DNA from: Paenibacillus dokdonensis
Lineage (GTDB): Bacteria; Bacillota; Bacilli; Paenibacillales; Paenibacillaceae
DNA: 64,000 bases
Reading direction: 5' to 3'
Assembly (NCBI RefSeq): GCF_004916975.1
Contig: NZ_STGQ01000002.1
Coordinates: 1,254,079 to 1,318,078, forward strand
A program made the position numbers and the translations under genes. Below, in pieces: positions 8,773 through 17,772 of this stretch. The notes under the pieces are model-generated. The model ran no database searches. It saw only the letters and a list, made by a program, of their open reading frames with translations, and was not told the DNA's origin. The stretch's first letter is position 1, and every line of letters starts with the position of its first letter.

Positions 8773-9771
8773 TTGAACATCGCAATTATCGGGTGCGGAA
8801 CCATGGGTTTGACTTATGCACATAACCTGGGGAATATGCCGGGAGTTCAGGTATCGGGCGTTGCAGACCTGATTCAGGAGCGTGCCGATCAAGCTGCGGC
8901 AGTCAGCGGAGCTGCTTCATATACGAACTGGGAGGAGATGCTGGAGAAAGAGCGGCCGGAAACCGTAGCCGTGTGCCTGCCTACCTACTTGCATAAAACA
9001 TTCGTACTGAGCCTCGCGCAGCGCGGACTGCATGTGATTTGTGAGAAGCCTGCAGCACTGACGGTTGAAGACGCCAAAGAAATGGAAGAGGCATGCAGCC
9101 AGCATGGCGTCCGGCTGTTCATCGGCCATGTCGTCCGCTTCTTCCCGAACTACAGGAATGCGCTTGAACAAGTGAGATCCGGTACAATTGGCGAGGCCAA
9201 AATGGCGCATTTCAAGCGCTGCGGCTCTTATCCGCAAGGAGTGGATTTTTGGTACCATGACCGGGCCAAGAGCGGCGGAATCATTATGGATCTGATCATT
9301 CATGACATCGATTTTGCCTGCTGGATGTTTGGTGATGTGGAGTCTGTATATGCTTCGGTTACAAGTCCTGACCTGAACGGGATGGAGTACGCTCAGGTGA
9401 CGATGAAATTCAGCAGTGGGGCGATTGCCAACCTGACCGGTTTCTGGGGATATGCGGGGCCGTTTACGACTCAGTTTGAAATATCCGGTGACGGGGGGAT
9501 CATCCGCTTCGACAGCAATCAAGTTCAATCACTGGATCTTAAGATCGCGTCCAGCGGAAGCGGAACGGAGGAAGCCGTTCAGGTGCCGTCCAGTCCGGTA
9601 CTGCATGATCCTTATTATTTGGAAGTACAACATTTTATCGAATGCATTCGTGAGGGCAGTGAGCCCATCGTAAGTGCAGCCGATGCTTGCCGGGCTATTG
9701 AGATTGCGCTGGCTTGCGAACAATCGGCACGGACAGGACAGCCCGTCCGCATGGGAGGGATGACGTCATGA
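8773..9771 (+). CDS. Gfo/Idh/MocA family oxidoreductase
   Basis: NAD(P)-dependent sugar or inositol-type dehydrogenase, 332 residues. The start is TTG because GGAGGG lies 6 bp before it and the Rossmann motif GCGTMG then falls at residues 7-12, as normal for the family; an upstream ATG-proximal extension is not needed. The motif CEKPAALT (about residue 97) holds the family Lys. H and D residues of the C-terminal sheet domain appear in GGIIMDLIIHDIDF. Its stop overlaps the start of the next gene (ATGA), so the two homologues form an operon. The substrate is unknown. Confidence 0.9.
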   Translation: MNIAIIGCGTMGLTYAHNLGNMPGVQVSGVADLIQERADQAAAVSGAASYTNWEEMLEKERPETVAVCLPTYLHKTFVLSLAQRGLHVICEKPAALTVEDAKEMEEACSQHGVRLFIGHVVRFFPNYRNALEQVRSGTIGEAKMAHFKRCGSYPQGVDFWYHDRAKSGGIIMDLIIHDIDFACWMFGDVESVYASVTSPDLNGMEYAQVTMKFSSGAIANLTGFWGYAGPFTTQFEISGDGGIIRFDSNQVQSLDLKIASSGSGTEEAVQVPSSPVLHDPYYLEVQHFIECIREGSEPIVSAADACRAIEIALACEQSARTGQPVRMGGMTS

Positions 9772-10757
9772 TCAAGATGAAAGTAGGTTTTATTAGTTTC
9801 GCCCATATGCATGCCGCCAGTTATTTGCACGCGATGCTGGGGAGAAGTGATGTGGAAGTGGTCGGTATCGCCGATGAGGATGCCGAACGGGTTGCCCCGT
9901 TTACCACGGGTAAAGGGATTTCCTATTACGCAGATTATAACGAGCTGCTGGCTCAGGACGTGGATGCGGTTGTGATCTGTTCGGAGAACGCCCGTCATGC
10001 GGAGCTTACTCTTAAAGCAGCCGAAGCAGGCAAGCATGTCCTCTGTGAAAAGCCTCTTGGTTTGTCTGAAGAGGAAATGCTCGGTATGATTCAGGTGTGC
10101 AGGGATCGGGGGGTCCAGCTGATGACTGCCTTCCCATGCCGTTATCTGACGGCGGTTCGCCAGGCCAAACAAGCGATTGATGAAGGTCAAATCGGTGAGA
10201 TTGTTGCCATGAAAGGAACGAACCGCGGTACGATGCCGGGCGGATGGTTCATTGAGAAGGAGCATTCCGGCGGTGGCGCGGTTCTTGATCATACGGTCCA
10301 TGTCATGGACCTGATGCACTGGTTTACAGGTAGCGTGGTTGAGGAAGTATATGCCCACGCCGAAACCTTGTTTCATGAAACGGACATCGATGATGCAGGC
10401 ATGGTGCATGTGAAGTTTGCAAACGGCGTATTTGCCGTGCTGGACCCGAGCTGGTCCCGTTCGAGCAGTTTCCCGACGTGGGGCGATGTGACCTTGGAGG
10501 TTATCGGTACAAAAGGGTCACTTTCCATCGATGCTTTCGCGCAAAAGAACGATCTGTACAGTGATGCAGCCGGGAAAGCCAACTGGAGCTACTGGGGGGA
10601 TGATATGGATACCGAGCTGGTTAACAGCTTTGTGGATCGTATTATCCAGGGCCAGCCGGTTCTGGTGACAGGCGAGGATGGTTACCGTTCCGCTCGTGTG
10701 GGGCTTGCCGCGTACGAATCAGCCCGTACAGGCCAGCCGGTTCAACTGAGGCGGTAG
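9768..10757 (+). CDS. Gfo/Idh/MocA family oxidoreductase (second copy)
   Basis: A second NAD(P)-dependent oxidoreductase of the same family, 329 residues, translated from an ATG that overlaps the preceding stop by four bases; GGGAGGG is within the preceding gene. The dinucleotide-binding strand is slightly unusual (GFISFAHMHA in place of GxGxxG), as in one subgroup of the family. CEKPLGLS carries the Lys and GGGAVLDHTVHVMD the catalytic His region. The pair probably acts on the same sugar or inositol derivative, perhaps in oxidation-reduction exchange; this is inference. Confidence 0.9.
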   Translation: MIKMKVGFISFAHMHAASYLHAMLGRSDVEVVGIADEDAERVAPFTTGKGISYYADYNELLAQDVDAVVICSENARHAELTLKAAEAGKHVLCEKPLGLSEEEMLGMIQVCRDRGVQLMTAFPCRYLTAVRQAKQAIDEGQIGEIVAMKGTNRGTMPGGWFIEKEHSGGGAVLDHTVHVMDLMHWFTGSVVEEVYAHAETLFHETDIDDAGMVHVKFANGVFAVLDPSWSRSSSFPTWGDVTLEVIGTKGSLSIDAFAQKNDLYSDAAGKANWSYWGDDMDTELVNSFVDRIIQGQPVLVTGEDGYRSARVGLAAYESARTGQPVQLRR

Positions 10758-10812
10758 GACTAAGACAGCAGGCTGGCTGTTCGACTTAATTTGAAGAGGT
10801 TATTTTGGAGGC

Positions 10813-10849
10813 GGCTGCCCCATAAGGTCGATTTGACCCAGGGGCAGCC
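10813..10849 (+). terminator. Probable terminator
   Basis: Nine-base perfect stem GGCTGCCCC / GGGGCAGCC downstream of the oxidoreductase pair, followed by a weak T run (TATTTATTGTT). Confidence 0.65.
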
Positions 10850-10872
10850 TATTTATTGTTGGACACTTCGCT

Positions 10873-11016
10873 ATGGCTCGCCGGCTTGTCCACCAAGGAA
10901 ATACAGCGTGATCGGATGGCAGCTGCGGTACATTATGCAACGGCACATCAGGTTACGCTGGTGCTCAAAGGAGCGTGGACCATCATCGTGGCCCCGGTGG
11001 AACTGCTTATGAGAAT
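10873..11016 (+). pseudogene. NnrD (NAD(P)H-hydrate dehydratase) fragment
   Basis: The translation from 10883 gives GLSTKEIQRDRMAAA and, further on, VTLVLKGAWTIIVAP. This matches the C-terminal region of ADP-dependent NAD(P)H-hydrate dehydratase (the YjeF C-terminal, carbohydrate-kinase-like domain). A MAR-like remnant of the preceding GEMARL motif sits at 10873 in another frame, and the reading frame shifts again after IVAP, where GGTAYEN continues in frame +2. There is no start, ribosome site or N-terminal domain. It is a decayed fragment of about 145 bp; an intact copy is presumably elsewhere. Confidence 0.65.
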
Positions 11017-11034
11017 AATATAGTCTATAAGGCA

Positions 11035-11508
11035 CTACAGAAAAAATAGACAAATCAGCGGAACGACAAGCGCAAACAAAGGCGTGAACAAGGAATGATC
11101 GGAGAAAATGCGCTTGCCTGTGAAGAAGATCAGTATGGTGCATACGCCCGCTGCTGCTGCCAGCTCCGGGTATCCGTCAAACTCCGGCGTTCTGATAAAC
11201 AGGCAGTAAAAGGCAGTGTAGGCAGCCGCCGCATACAAGGAAGCCTGCTTCAGACGGTTTAGCGGGGGCAGCACGGCCAGTATCGCGTCCGATGCAATGG
11301 AAATCAGCATGGCATAGCTGTAGACCCATACTTCCGGCGAAATGAGAAGATCGTCGCTCTGCGCGCCCCAAGGGGTCTCCTGCATTGGCAGCACACGTGA
11401 CAGCAGCATAAGCATCATCAGTGTCAGGCCTGCGGATGCCAGCTTGTTCATCGTATATCTTCCCGACTTCAGCCGGGCATGGATAAAGGAATATTCCGGT
11501 TTCATCAT
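11035..11508 (-). CDS. Hypothetical membrane protein
   Basis: A 157-residue protein with an ATGATG start 8 bp after AAGGAG. It has four hydrophobic segments (about residues 22-42, 62-82, 88-107 and 120-156) separated by short polar loops. I recognise no family. It is transcribed alone on the minus strand; its 3' end touches the decayed NnrD fragment. Confidence 0.65.
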   Translation of the reverse strand: MMKPEYSFIHARLKSGRYTMNKLASAGLTLMMLMLLSRVLPMQETPWGAQSDDLLISPEVWVYSYAMLISIASDAILAVLPPLNRLKQASLYAAAAYTAFYCLFIRTPEFDGYPELAAAAGVCTILIFFTGKRIFSDHSLFTPLFALVVPLICLFFL

Positions 11509-11663
11509 TCGGTTCTCTCCTTGCCCATTATAATCCTTGCTACAGCATAGTCGTCAGACACTAAAAAGGTTACAGGGAGATGCCGTGCTCTTATTGGTAA
11601 AGGTATGTTGATGATGGTTCTTATATTATTCTAAATGGTCTTTTAAAAAGGAGGCGGAACCAA

Positions 11664-11891
11664 GTGGGGAAATTCATGGCCGGGCTCGGTATATTTTGCG
11701 GTGCGGCACTTGTTCTTTTTATGGTGATTTTATTTTCTGGTGGAGATCCGTTCTTGGTGCCGATTGTCGGATTTAGTATTGTAATCGCTATGCTGGGTGT
11801 GGTGCTGATCAATCAGCAGAAGGAGCTTGAGACCCGGAAGAGGGCGGAGAAAAGACATCGGCTTAACAGCGGGATTAAAAGTAAAATGTGA
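11664..11891 (+). CDS. Small membrane protein
   Basis: A 75-residue protein starting at GTG with AAAGGAGG upstream. Two hydrophobic helices (about residues 5-24 and 30-49) are followed by a strongly basic, probably cytoplasmic tail (KELETRKRAEKRHRL). No family is recognised. A strong terminator follows directly, so it is likely a monocistronic gene. Confidence 0.7.
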   Translation: MGKFMAGLGIFCGAALVLFMVILFSGGDPFLVPIVGFSIVIAMLGVVLINQQKELETRKRAEKRHRLNSGIKSKM

Positions 11892-11903
11892 TGATAAAAG
11901 AAG

Positions 11904-11944
11904 ACAGCCTCCCCGCCGCAAGCTCGGATCGGGAGGCTGTTTTT
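11904..11944 (+). terminator. Rho-independent terminator
   Basis: Ten-base perfect stem ACAGCCTCCC / GGGAGGCTGT followed by TTTT, behind the small membrane protein gene. Confidence 0.85.
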
Positions 11945-12039
11945 AGGTTTTTATAAAATTCCTGATATTCATAGACCGGGAAAATTCAGATTCAGATAAA
12001 TGCCTCTGATTCTAAGGACAAGTCGGCGGCAAAAAACTA

Positions 12040-12564
12040 TTAAGCATTCTTTCTCCGCGGAATGGTGAGCGTCTGCCAGTCATCGCCCTGGATCATTTTG
12101 GCGGCATAGATGATTTGGCCAACATGGCTTGAGTAATGCGACATTTGGCGCTCGATGGCTTCCAGTACCGAGTGCGGCTGCTGCCGGATATAAACGGTTC
12201 GGAGCAGGTCCTCGCCCTTCAGCTCCGAGAGAGTCTGCAGAAAGACATCCCAGCCGCGATTCCATACCGTAAGGAGCTCTTCCTTGGACTCGATCATGCC
12301 TTCAAACTCCTCATCCCGGTCTCGGCCGGGCTTTTCGCCGTCTGATGTGAGAAAATCCGTCCAGCGAGAAATCATATTGCCGCTAATATGCTTGACGATA
12401 ACCGCGATGCTGTTGGATTCTTCATTCGGGGCCCAGTTCAATTTGAAATCATCGGAAACTTGGGCGATCGCCTTCTCTGCCGACTTTTTAAGCTCGGCGA
12501 ACTTTATGTTCACAATCCGTAAATATTCTGCTCCGATCTGACTCTCGTTAATTACATCACTCAT
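12040..12564 (-). CDS. DinB-superfamily protein (DUF1572-like)
   Basis: A 174-residue four-helix-bundle protein of the DinB/DUF1572 type. Candidate metal-binding histidines lie in IVKHISGN (about residue 64) and RQMSHYSSHVGQI (about residues 138-150), the usual arrangement in this superfamily. Members bind a divalent metal, and some act as thiol transferases or are damage-induced; the specific function of this subgroup is not known. Monocistronic on the minus strand. Confidence 0.85.
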   Translation of the reverse strand: MSDVINESQIGAEYLRIVNIKFAELKKSAEKAIAQVSDDFKLNWAPNEESNSIAVIVKHISGNMISRWTDFLTSDGEKPGRDRDEEFEGMIESKEELLTVWNRGWDVFLQTLSELKGEDLLRTVYIRQQPHSVLEAIERQMSHYSSHVGQIIYAAKMIQGDDWQTLTIPRRKNA

Positions 12565-12765
12565 CTATTCCACCTCCGTAATAATTGCATTCATGTACAG
12601 TATAAAACCGATGTCCGCGCCTAAGCAAACCATGGACAAGCCAGAATTGCACGGTATGAGGCGAAAATAGATTTTAGTATGAAAGGATTATTCTTGTCGA
12701 AAAATGGTAAAAATACTGAAAAATGGACATGATATGCAAGTAATAACAAATGCGGGAGGTTGTTT

Positions 12766-12987
12766 GTGTTGTTTGAAAACTTTGATGTTATCAAGCCTTT
12801 ATTCGAAGATCAAGTTCACGAAAGGCATCAGTTTTCTTTGAATTATCAAGGAAATGAATATAAAGGGCTATACCATAATGGAGAAATTTCCTGGTTTAAT
12901 CCGCATCCTCAAAATGATCTTGCGGAAGAGCATTTGGATGATGTGGAATCCGAGGTCCATGAGAGGATGCAGGATCACTTATCATAA
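12766..12987 (+). CDS. DUF5342 family small protein
   Basis: A small acidic protein of about 73 residues resembling DUF5342 (start phrase LFENFDVIKPLFEDQVHER). GGGAGG ends at 12759, too close for the TTG at 12760, so GTG at 12766 (or TTG at 12769) is preferred. The family is found in Bacillales and has no known role. A short terminator follows. Confidence 0.7.
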   Translation: MLFENFDVIKPLFEDQVHERHQFSLNYQGNEYKGLYHNGEISWFNPHPQNDLAEEHLDDVESEVHERMQDHLS

Positions 12988-13000
12988 CCGAATGAAAGAA

Positions 13001-13025
13001 AAGGGACGGCGAGGTCCCTTTTTTC
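13001..13025 (+). terminator. Rho-independent terminator
   Basis: Compact stem AAGGGAC / GTCCCTT with a T run (13019-13024), between the DUF5342 gene and the convergent urea transporter gene. Confidence 0.75.
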
Positions 13026-13032
13026 GGTTGTT

Positions 13033-13974
13033 CTATAGTTTCGGAATGACCTTCCTTGCACCCAGCAGAAGCCATGTGACTAGAACAAATGGCATCGTGA
13101 GCGTAGGGAGCCCGTAAGGTAAGAGCCATACGTCTATGCTGGCCGTAACAGGTACCGTTATAGCGGCGGCAATAAGTCCTGTCAGTGGCGCTAAGCGGCT
13201 TTTCGCATCAAATACGGCAGCAACTGCCAGAATGGTCAAAACGGCATTGAATCCATAAAGCCCTAAATTCAGCAATGTAATTTCTGCTCCTAATCCATAG
13301 GCGGTTAACCCGGCAATAACCGAGCCTAAGACGGCATATAAACCGAGTCTCCAGCTAGCCCAAAACACGGCGAGCAAAATCAAAATTCCAGACCATAGGC
13401 TGTCCTGAAAGTATACTTGTCCAATTCCATTCACCAAGCCGTGGATCCAGTCGATGGTACCTCCGGGTTGAAGCTTCCAATGCGAGAGATCCTGCGGAAC
13501 GAGATTCGAACTTAATTGGAATGTGCTAAGCCGGTAAGAGGCAATCAGCAGAAACCAAGTCATGATTATGTAAGGGAATGTAAGAACCGGCATTTGCGAG
13601 TTTCGCATCCAATGCATCATGGCGGCTGTAAAAAGGGCTGCCACTGCAGCGCCAGCCAAAGCGATGGCCCAGCGCCATCCCCCCTCCAGATTTAAGGCTA
13701 GCGCAATTCCGGCTAACACCGAGTTATAACCAAGTAACCCCTGATTGACGGTGGTTTTATCTGTTCCTCCGAATCGGCCGATGAAAGTGGCTATGCATGC
13801 GGATAGCAATGCAATTATACCGAGCGAAACAGAGGAAATCAGGATGGCTACAAGGATAATGAGTCCTGTCACTGCATTTTCAATCAAGATGACTTGGGAG
13901 ATGCCTTTAAGGGCCGTAGCAATGAAAGAAAAAAACGCTCCTTCACGTATTGAAATTCGCTTGTCTTTTTGCAT
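13033..13974 (-). CDS. Urea transporter
   Basis: Integral membrane urea channel of the UT family, about 313 residues from the ATG preceded by AAGGAGATCATA. The sequence shows the internal two-fold repeat of the family: GLLGYNSVLAGIALAL in the first half and NLGLYGFNAVLTILAVA in the second, each the selectivity-filter region with a conserved Asn. It is divergent from ureA across an AT-rich control region, so uptake and hydrolysis of urea are probably induced together. An upstream in-frame extension without a ribosome site is not used. Confidence 0.92.
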   Translation of the reverse strand: MQKDKRISIREGAFFSFIATALKGISQVILIENAVTGLIILVAILISSVSLGIIALLSACIATFIGRFGGTDKTTVNQGLLGYNSVLAGIALALNLEGGWRWAIALAGAAVAALFTAAMMHWMRNSQMPVLTFPYIIMTWFLLIASYRLSTFQLSSNLVPQDLSHWKLQPGGTIDWIHGLVNGIGQVYFQDSLWSGILILLAVFWASWRLGLYAVLGSVIAGLTAYGLGAEITLLNLGLYGFNAVLTILAVAAVFDAKSRLAPLTGLIAAAITVPVTASIDVWLLPYGLPTLTMPFVLVTWLLLGARKVIPKL

Positions 13975-14090
13975 TATGATCTCCTTATTTAGCGTATTGG
14001 GCGGTTTCTGCCAATCAACCTCCTTTAGCATTTGAGGATTTGAAGGAAAGATACAGGATATTATTATATATAACAAGTTTAATATGTATT

Positions 14091-14161
14091 TTGTTATATA
14101 TATAAAATATGATATAATAACGCTGCGATGTAATCAAATCTATAAATTCTCGCTGCGATGT
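14091..14161 (+). promoter_or_regulatory. ure operon promoter and 11-bp direct repeats
   Basis: TTGTTA (14091-14096) and TATAAT (14113-14118) with a 16-bp spacer form a plausible sigma-A promoter. Two exact copies of CGCTGCGATGT follow at 14121-14131 and 14151-14161, 30 bp apart (about three helical turns). The first overlaps the expected start site. They could bind a regulator to one face of the DNA or act in the 5' leader. No good match to the TnrA/GlnR consensus was found. Confidence 0.5.
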
Positions 14162-14245
14162 TGTATTTTGCAAAATGAAGATGTGTTCAAGATGAAATTT
14201 CAGTGATTTAAAAGTGTTCATAAATAAAAATAAGGAGGCTAAATC

Positions 14246-14548
14246 ATGCAATTATTACCGCGTGAGATTGACAAGCTATTGATTGTGGTTGCTGCTGACC
14301 TTGCGAGACGAAGAAAGGACAGAGGGCTTAAACTAAACCATCCTGAAGCCATTGCCTTTATAACCTATGAAGTATTGGAAGGTGCACGGGATGGACGAAC
14401 TGTTGCTGAATTGATGGAATTCGGTGCAACCATTTTGTCTCGTGAAGATGTAATGGAAGGTATTCCCGAAATGATCCACGATATCCAAGTCGAAGCCACT
14501 TTTCCCGACGGAACCAAACTGGTGACCGTACATAACCCGATCAGATAA
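14246..14548 (+). CDS. ureA: Urease subunit gamma
   Basis: Small structural subunit of nickel urease, 100 residues, normal length. The start MQLLPREIDKLLI and the motif LNHPEAIAFITYEVLEGARDG are typical. AAGGAGG lies before the ATG. It opens the ureABCEFGD operon. The subunit forms the trimeric (UreABC)3 enzyme in the cytoplasm that hydrolyses urea to ammonia and carbamate. Confidence 0.97.
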   Translation: MQLLPREIDKLLIVVAADLARRRKDRGLKLNHPEAIAFITYEVLEGARDGRTVAELMEFGATILSREDVMEGIPEMIHDIQVEATFPDGTKLVTVHNPIR

Positions 14549-14569
14549 AACGATAGGAGGAATATTCAA

Positions 14570-14893
14570 ATGGAACCTGGACAAATTTTTTTACAAGAAG
14601 AAGATATTATCTGCAATGCCTCAAGACTCGCCTCGAAAATTATTGTAAAAAATACCGGGGATCGTCCAGTTCAAGTCGGATCCCACTTTCACTTTTATGA
14701 AGTTAACGAGGCTCTTCAGTTCAAACGGGACGAAGGCTTCGGGAAACATTTGAACATTCCGGCGGGTGCTGCGGTCCGTTTTGAGCCTGGTGATGAGAAA
14801 GAAGTAGAATTGGTTTGTTTTGCCGGAGAACGCCGTGTCTATGGATTTAACAATAAAACGGATGGATCCGTGGAAAGCGGGTGTCAACAATGA
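14570..14893 (+). CDS. ureB: Urease subunit beta
   Basis: Beta subunit of urease, 107 residues. It begins with the usual MEPGQIFL and contains the family motif VGSHFHFYEVNEAL and the later GAAVRFEPGDEKEVELV. AGGAGG precedes the ATG. Its stop codon overlaps the ureC start by four bases, which couples translation of the two. The C-terminal extension is short. Confidence 0.97.
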   Translation: MEPGQIFLQEEDIICNASRLASKIIVKNTGDRPVQVGSHFHFYEVNEALQFKRDEGFGKHLNIPAGAAVRFEPGDEKEVELVCFAGERRVYGFNNKTDGSVESGCQQ

Positions 14894-16602
14894 GCTTCAG
14901 AATGCCAAGAATACAATATTCTCAAATGTATGGACCAACAACAGGCGATTCAATCCGTTTGGCAGATACAGATATCATTATCCGAATCGAAAAGGACTAT
15001 ACCACATATGGTGATGAGGTCGTTTTTGGCGGCGGTAAAGTCATCCGGGACGGAATGGGCCAGCATCCGCTTGTGACCCGTGGGGACGGAGTTCCGGATG
15101 TGGTCATTACGAACGCGATTATTTTGGATTATACCGGGATTTATAAAGCCGATATCGGGATTCGTGACGGAAAAATTGCAGGAATCGGGAAAGCTGGTAA
15201 TCCGCTGGTGATGGACAACGTGAATATCATTATCGGGGCTTCTACGGAAATTATTGCAGGCGAAGGCATGATCGTGACTGCGGGCGGTATTGATTCGCAT
15301 GTTCACTTTATTAACCCTGCTCAAATTGAAACAGCATTGTCCTCCGGGCTTACGACGCTGATCGGAGGCGGAACGGGTCCGGCTGCGGGATCAAAGGCCA
15401 CCACGGTGACTCCGGGAGAATGGAATATCCATCGCATGCTGGAGGCGGCGGAAGGAATGCCTATTAACGTAGGTTTCACCGGAAAAGGACAAGCTGCATC
15501 CAAAGAACCGCTTGCCGAGCAAGTTCGGGCCGGGGCGATTGGACTGAAGGTTCATGAAGACTGGGGGGCTACAGCATCGGCACTTGACCATGCGCTTAGT
15601 GTAGCTGATGAGTACGATGTGCAGGTAGCGGTTCATGCGGATACCTTGAATGAGGGCGGGTTTATGGAGAATACCATGGCCGCGATCAAAGACCGGGTGA
15701 TCCATATGTATCATACGGAAGGAGCGGGCGGAGGACATGCTCCGGATTTGATCAAATCCGCCAGCTACATGAATGTTCTTCCTTCATCTACAAACCCGAC
15801 GCTGCCTTATACGGTGAATACGATTGATGAGCATTTAGATATGTTGATGGTGTGTCACCATTTGAACCCATCTATTCCCGAGGATCTTGCTTTTGCAGAC
15901 TCACGGATCCGGCGTGAAACCATTGCTGCAGAAGATATTCTTCAAGATATGGGCGTATTTAGTATGGTCAGCTCGGATGCTCAAGCGATGGGACGAATTG
16001 GCGAAGTCATTTTACGGACATGGCAGACCGCTGACAAAATGAAAAAACAACGGGGAACGATGCAAGGTGACAGCGAACTTTCGGATAATAACCGTGCCAA
16101 ACGTTATGTTGCAAAATATACGATTAACCCGGCGATTACCCACGGCATTTCAGAGTATGTGGGTTCGATCGAAATCGGAAAAATGGCTGACCTTGTCATT
16201 TGGTCGCCTGCATTTTTCGGAGTAAAGCCCGAAATGATTATTAAAAATGGCATGGTTGTTCAAAGTTTGATGGGGGATGCCAACGCATCGATTCCAACAC
16301 CGCAACCTGTCATCTATCGTCCGATGTATGCCCAATATGGAAAGGCTCTTTCCAGAAGCGCCATCACCTTTATTTCACAGTCCGCCTTTGATCTTAAGGT
16401 CCACGAGCGGCTTGGCTTGGAGAAAATCATTCTCCCGGTTCATGGCATAAGAAAATTATCGAAAAAAGATATGAAGCTGAATTTCGAAACGCCTGAGATT
16501 ACGGTTGACCCGCAAACCTATGAAGTGAGAGTGAACGGGGAGCTCATTACATGTGATCCTGTAGATAAAGTACCCATGGGGCAACGCTATTTCTTATTTT
16601 GA
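14890..16602 (+). CDS. ureC: Urease subunit alpha (catalytic)
   Basis: Catalytic subunit, 570 residues from the ATG at 14890, the usual length. The complete nickel site can be read: His137 and His139 (SHVHF), carbamylated Lys220 (GLKVHEDWG), His249, His275 and Asp363 (SSDAQAMGR). The flap is also intact, with the catalytic His323 and Cys322 in MVCHHLNPSIPED. A GTG nine bases upstream is in frame, but the ATG overlapping the ureB stop is the better start. Active enzyme needs UreDEFG and nickel, all encoded nearby. Confidence 0.98.
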   Translation: MSFRMPRIQYSQMYGPTTGDSIRLADTDIIIRIEKDYTTYGDEVVFGGGKVIRDGMGQHPLVTRGDGVPDVVITNAIILDYTGIYKADIGIRDGKIAGIGKAGNPLVMDNVNIIIGASTEIIAGEGMIVTAGGIDSHVHFINPAQIETALSSGLTTLIGGGTGPAAGSKATTVTPGEWNIHRMLEAAEGMPINVGFTGKGQAASKEPLAEQVRAGAIGLKVHEDWGATASALDHALSVADEYDVQVAVHADTLNEGGFMENTMAAIKDRVIHMYHTEGAGGGHAPDLIKSASYMNVLPSSTNPTLPYTVNTIDEHLDMLMVCHHLNPSIPEDLAFADSRIRRETIAAEDILQDMGVFSMVSSDAQAMGRIGEVILRTWQTADKMKKQRGTMQGDSELSDNNRAKRYVAKYTINPAITHGISEYVGSIEIGKMADLVIWSPAFFGVKPEMIIKNGMVVQSLMGDANASIPTPQPVIYRPMYAQYGKALSRSAITFISQSAFDLKVHERLGLEKIILPVHGIRKLSKKDMKLNFETPEITVDPQTYEVRVNGELITCDPVDKVPMGQRYFLF

Positions 16603-16612
16603 GGTGAAAACA

Positions 16613-17068
16613 TTGATTATTGAAAATATCGTAACGAATATTGAAAGCTTGGACAAAGAGGAAATCGGAAAGCGCCACATTGAGAAGGTTTACCTGGAAA
16701 GCGCTGATTTAGTGAAACGGATCCAACGGGTTAAATCAGATCATGGTAAAGAAATTGGTATCCGCTTGAAGGATCAGCGCGATCTTGTGGCCGGAGACAT
16801 TTTGTTCATGGATGAGAAAAACATCATTATGATTGATGTCCTCTCCGATGACTTAATCGCAATAAGCCCACGCAGCTTGAAGGAAATGGGCACGATAGCC
16901 CATCAATTAGGAAATCGCCATCTCCCGGCCCAATTTGAAGATGACCAAATGCTGGTTCAGTACGATTATCTCGTTGAGGAATTGCTGAAGCAGCTGGAAA
17001 TCCCTTATCAACGGGAAGAGAGGAAAGTAAAACAGGCATTCCGCCATATCGGCCACAGCCATGGATAA
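16613..17068 (+). CDS. ureE: Urease accessory protein UreE (nickel chaperone)
   Basis: Nickel-binding metallochaperone that feeds UreG during urease maturation, about 151 residues. TTG at 16613 is chosen because GAGGTG ends 6 bp upstream and the protein then begins MIIENIV as in relatives; GTG at 16604 is the alternative. The C-terminus ends FRHIGHSHG, a short His-containing tail rather than the long His run of enterobacterial UreE. It overlaps ureF by eight bases. Confidence 0.93.
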   Translation: MIIENIVTNIESLDKEEIGKRHIEKVYLESADLVKRIQRVKSDHGKEIGIRLKDQRDLVAGDILFMDEKNIIMIDVLSDDLIAISPRSLKEMGTIAHQLGNRHLPAQFEDDQMLVQYDYLVEELLKQLEIPYQREERKVKQAFRHIGHSHG

Positions 17069-17747
17069 GAACGCACTCTCATTATTTCAGCTGTGTGATT
17101 CGAACTTTCCGACAGGCGCCTTCAGTCATTCCTATGGTCTTGAGAGTTATATTCAGGAAGATCACGTACATGATCAAAAAACATTGTCCGAGTGGCTGCA
17201 TGTGTATGTCAACGAGCAGCTTGTCCATTCCGATGGGCTTGCTTCTCGCCTTGTATTTGATGCGCTGCAGGATGGAGACCTTGAAACCGTGTGGAAGCTG
17301 GACCGCATGCTGACCGTGCAGAACCTGCCTCGTGAAACGAGGGAAGGTACACAAAAAATGGGCGATCGGATGTTAAATCTCGTGGGATCGTTGTATGAAG
17401 TACCTGTCCTTTCTTTGTATCGGGAACGGATCAATAAGAAGCAATGCTTCGGTCATCCGGCGATCGTGTTTACGATGATTGGTCATCATCTGGGAGTATC
17501 ACGATCAACCACTATTTTATATTATTTGTATTCCGTTACTTCCAGTATCGTACAAAATGCAGTACGGGCCATCCCTTTAGGCCAGACGGCTGGTCAGAGA
17601 ACGATCCAGCAATTTCAGGATGTATTAATGGAGGCAACGGAAAAAATCGAGAGTCTGGATGAAGAGGATTTCGGAATCATTTCACCCGGTCTGGAGTTAT
17701 CGCAAATGAAACATGAACGTGTAAATATTCGAATCTTTATGTCTTAA
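17061..17747 (+). CDS. ureF: Urease accessory protein UreF
   Basis: All-helical accessory protein, 228 residues, part of the UreD-UreF-UreG complex that activates apo-urease. The start LFQLCDSNFPTGAFSHSYGL is the family signature. GHPAIVFTMIGHHLGVS in the second half and a conserved C-terminal IISPGLELSQMKHE are also seen. The ATG overlaps the end of ureE. Confidence 0.95.
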   Translation: MDKNALSLFQLCDSNFPTGAFSHSYGLESYIQEDHVHDQKTLSEWLHVYVNEQLVHSDGLASRLVFDALQDGDLETVWKLDRMLTVQNLPRETREGTQKMGDRMLNLVGSLYEVPVLSLYRERINKKQCFGHPAIVFTMIGHHLGVSRSTTILYYLYSVTSSIVQNAVRAIPLGQTAGQRTIQQFQDVLMEATEKIESLDEEDFGIISPGLELSQMKHERVNIRIFMS

Positions 17748-17772
17748 AATATATCTAAAGAAAGAAGTGTTT

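Noticed and set aside
14101..14131. TnrA/GlnR site upstream of ureA
   Set aside because: The best candidates differ from TGTNAN7TNACA at two or more fixed positions.
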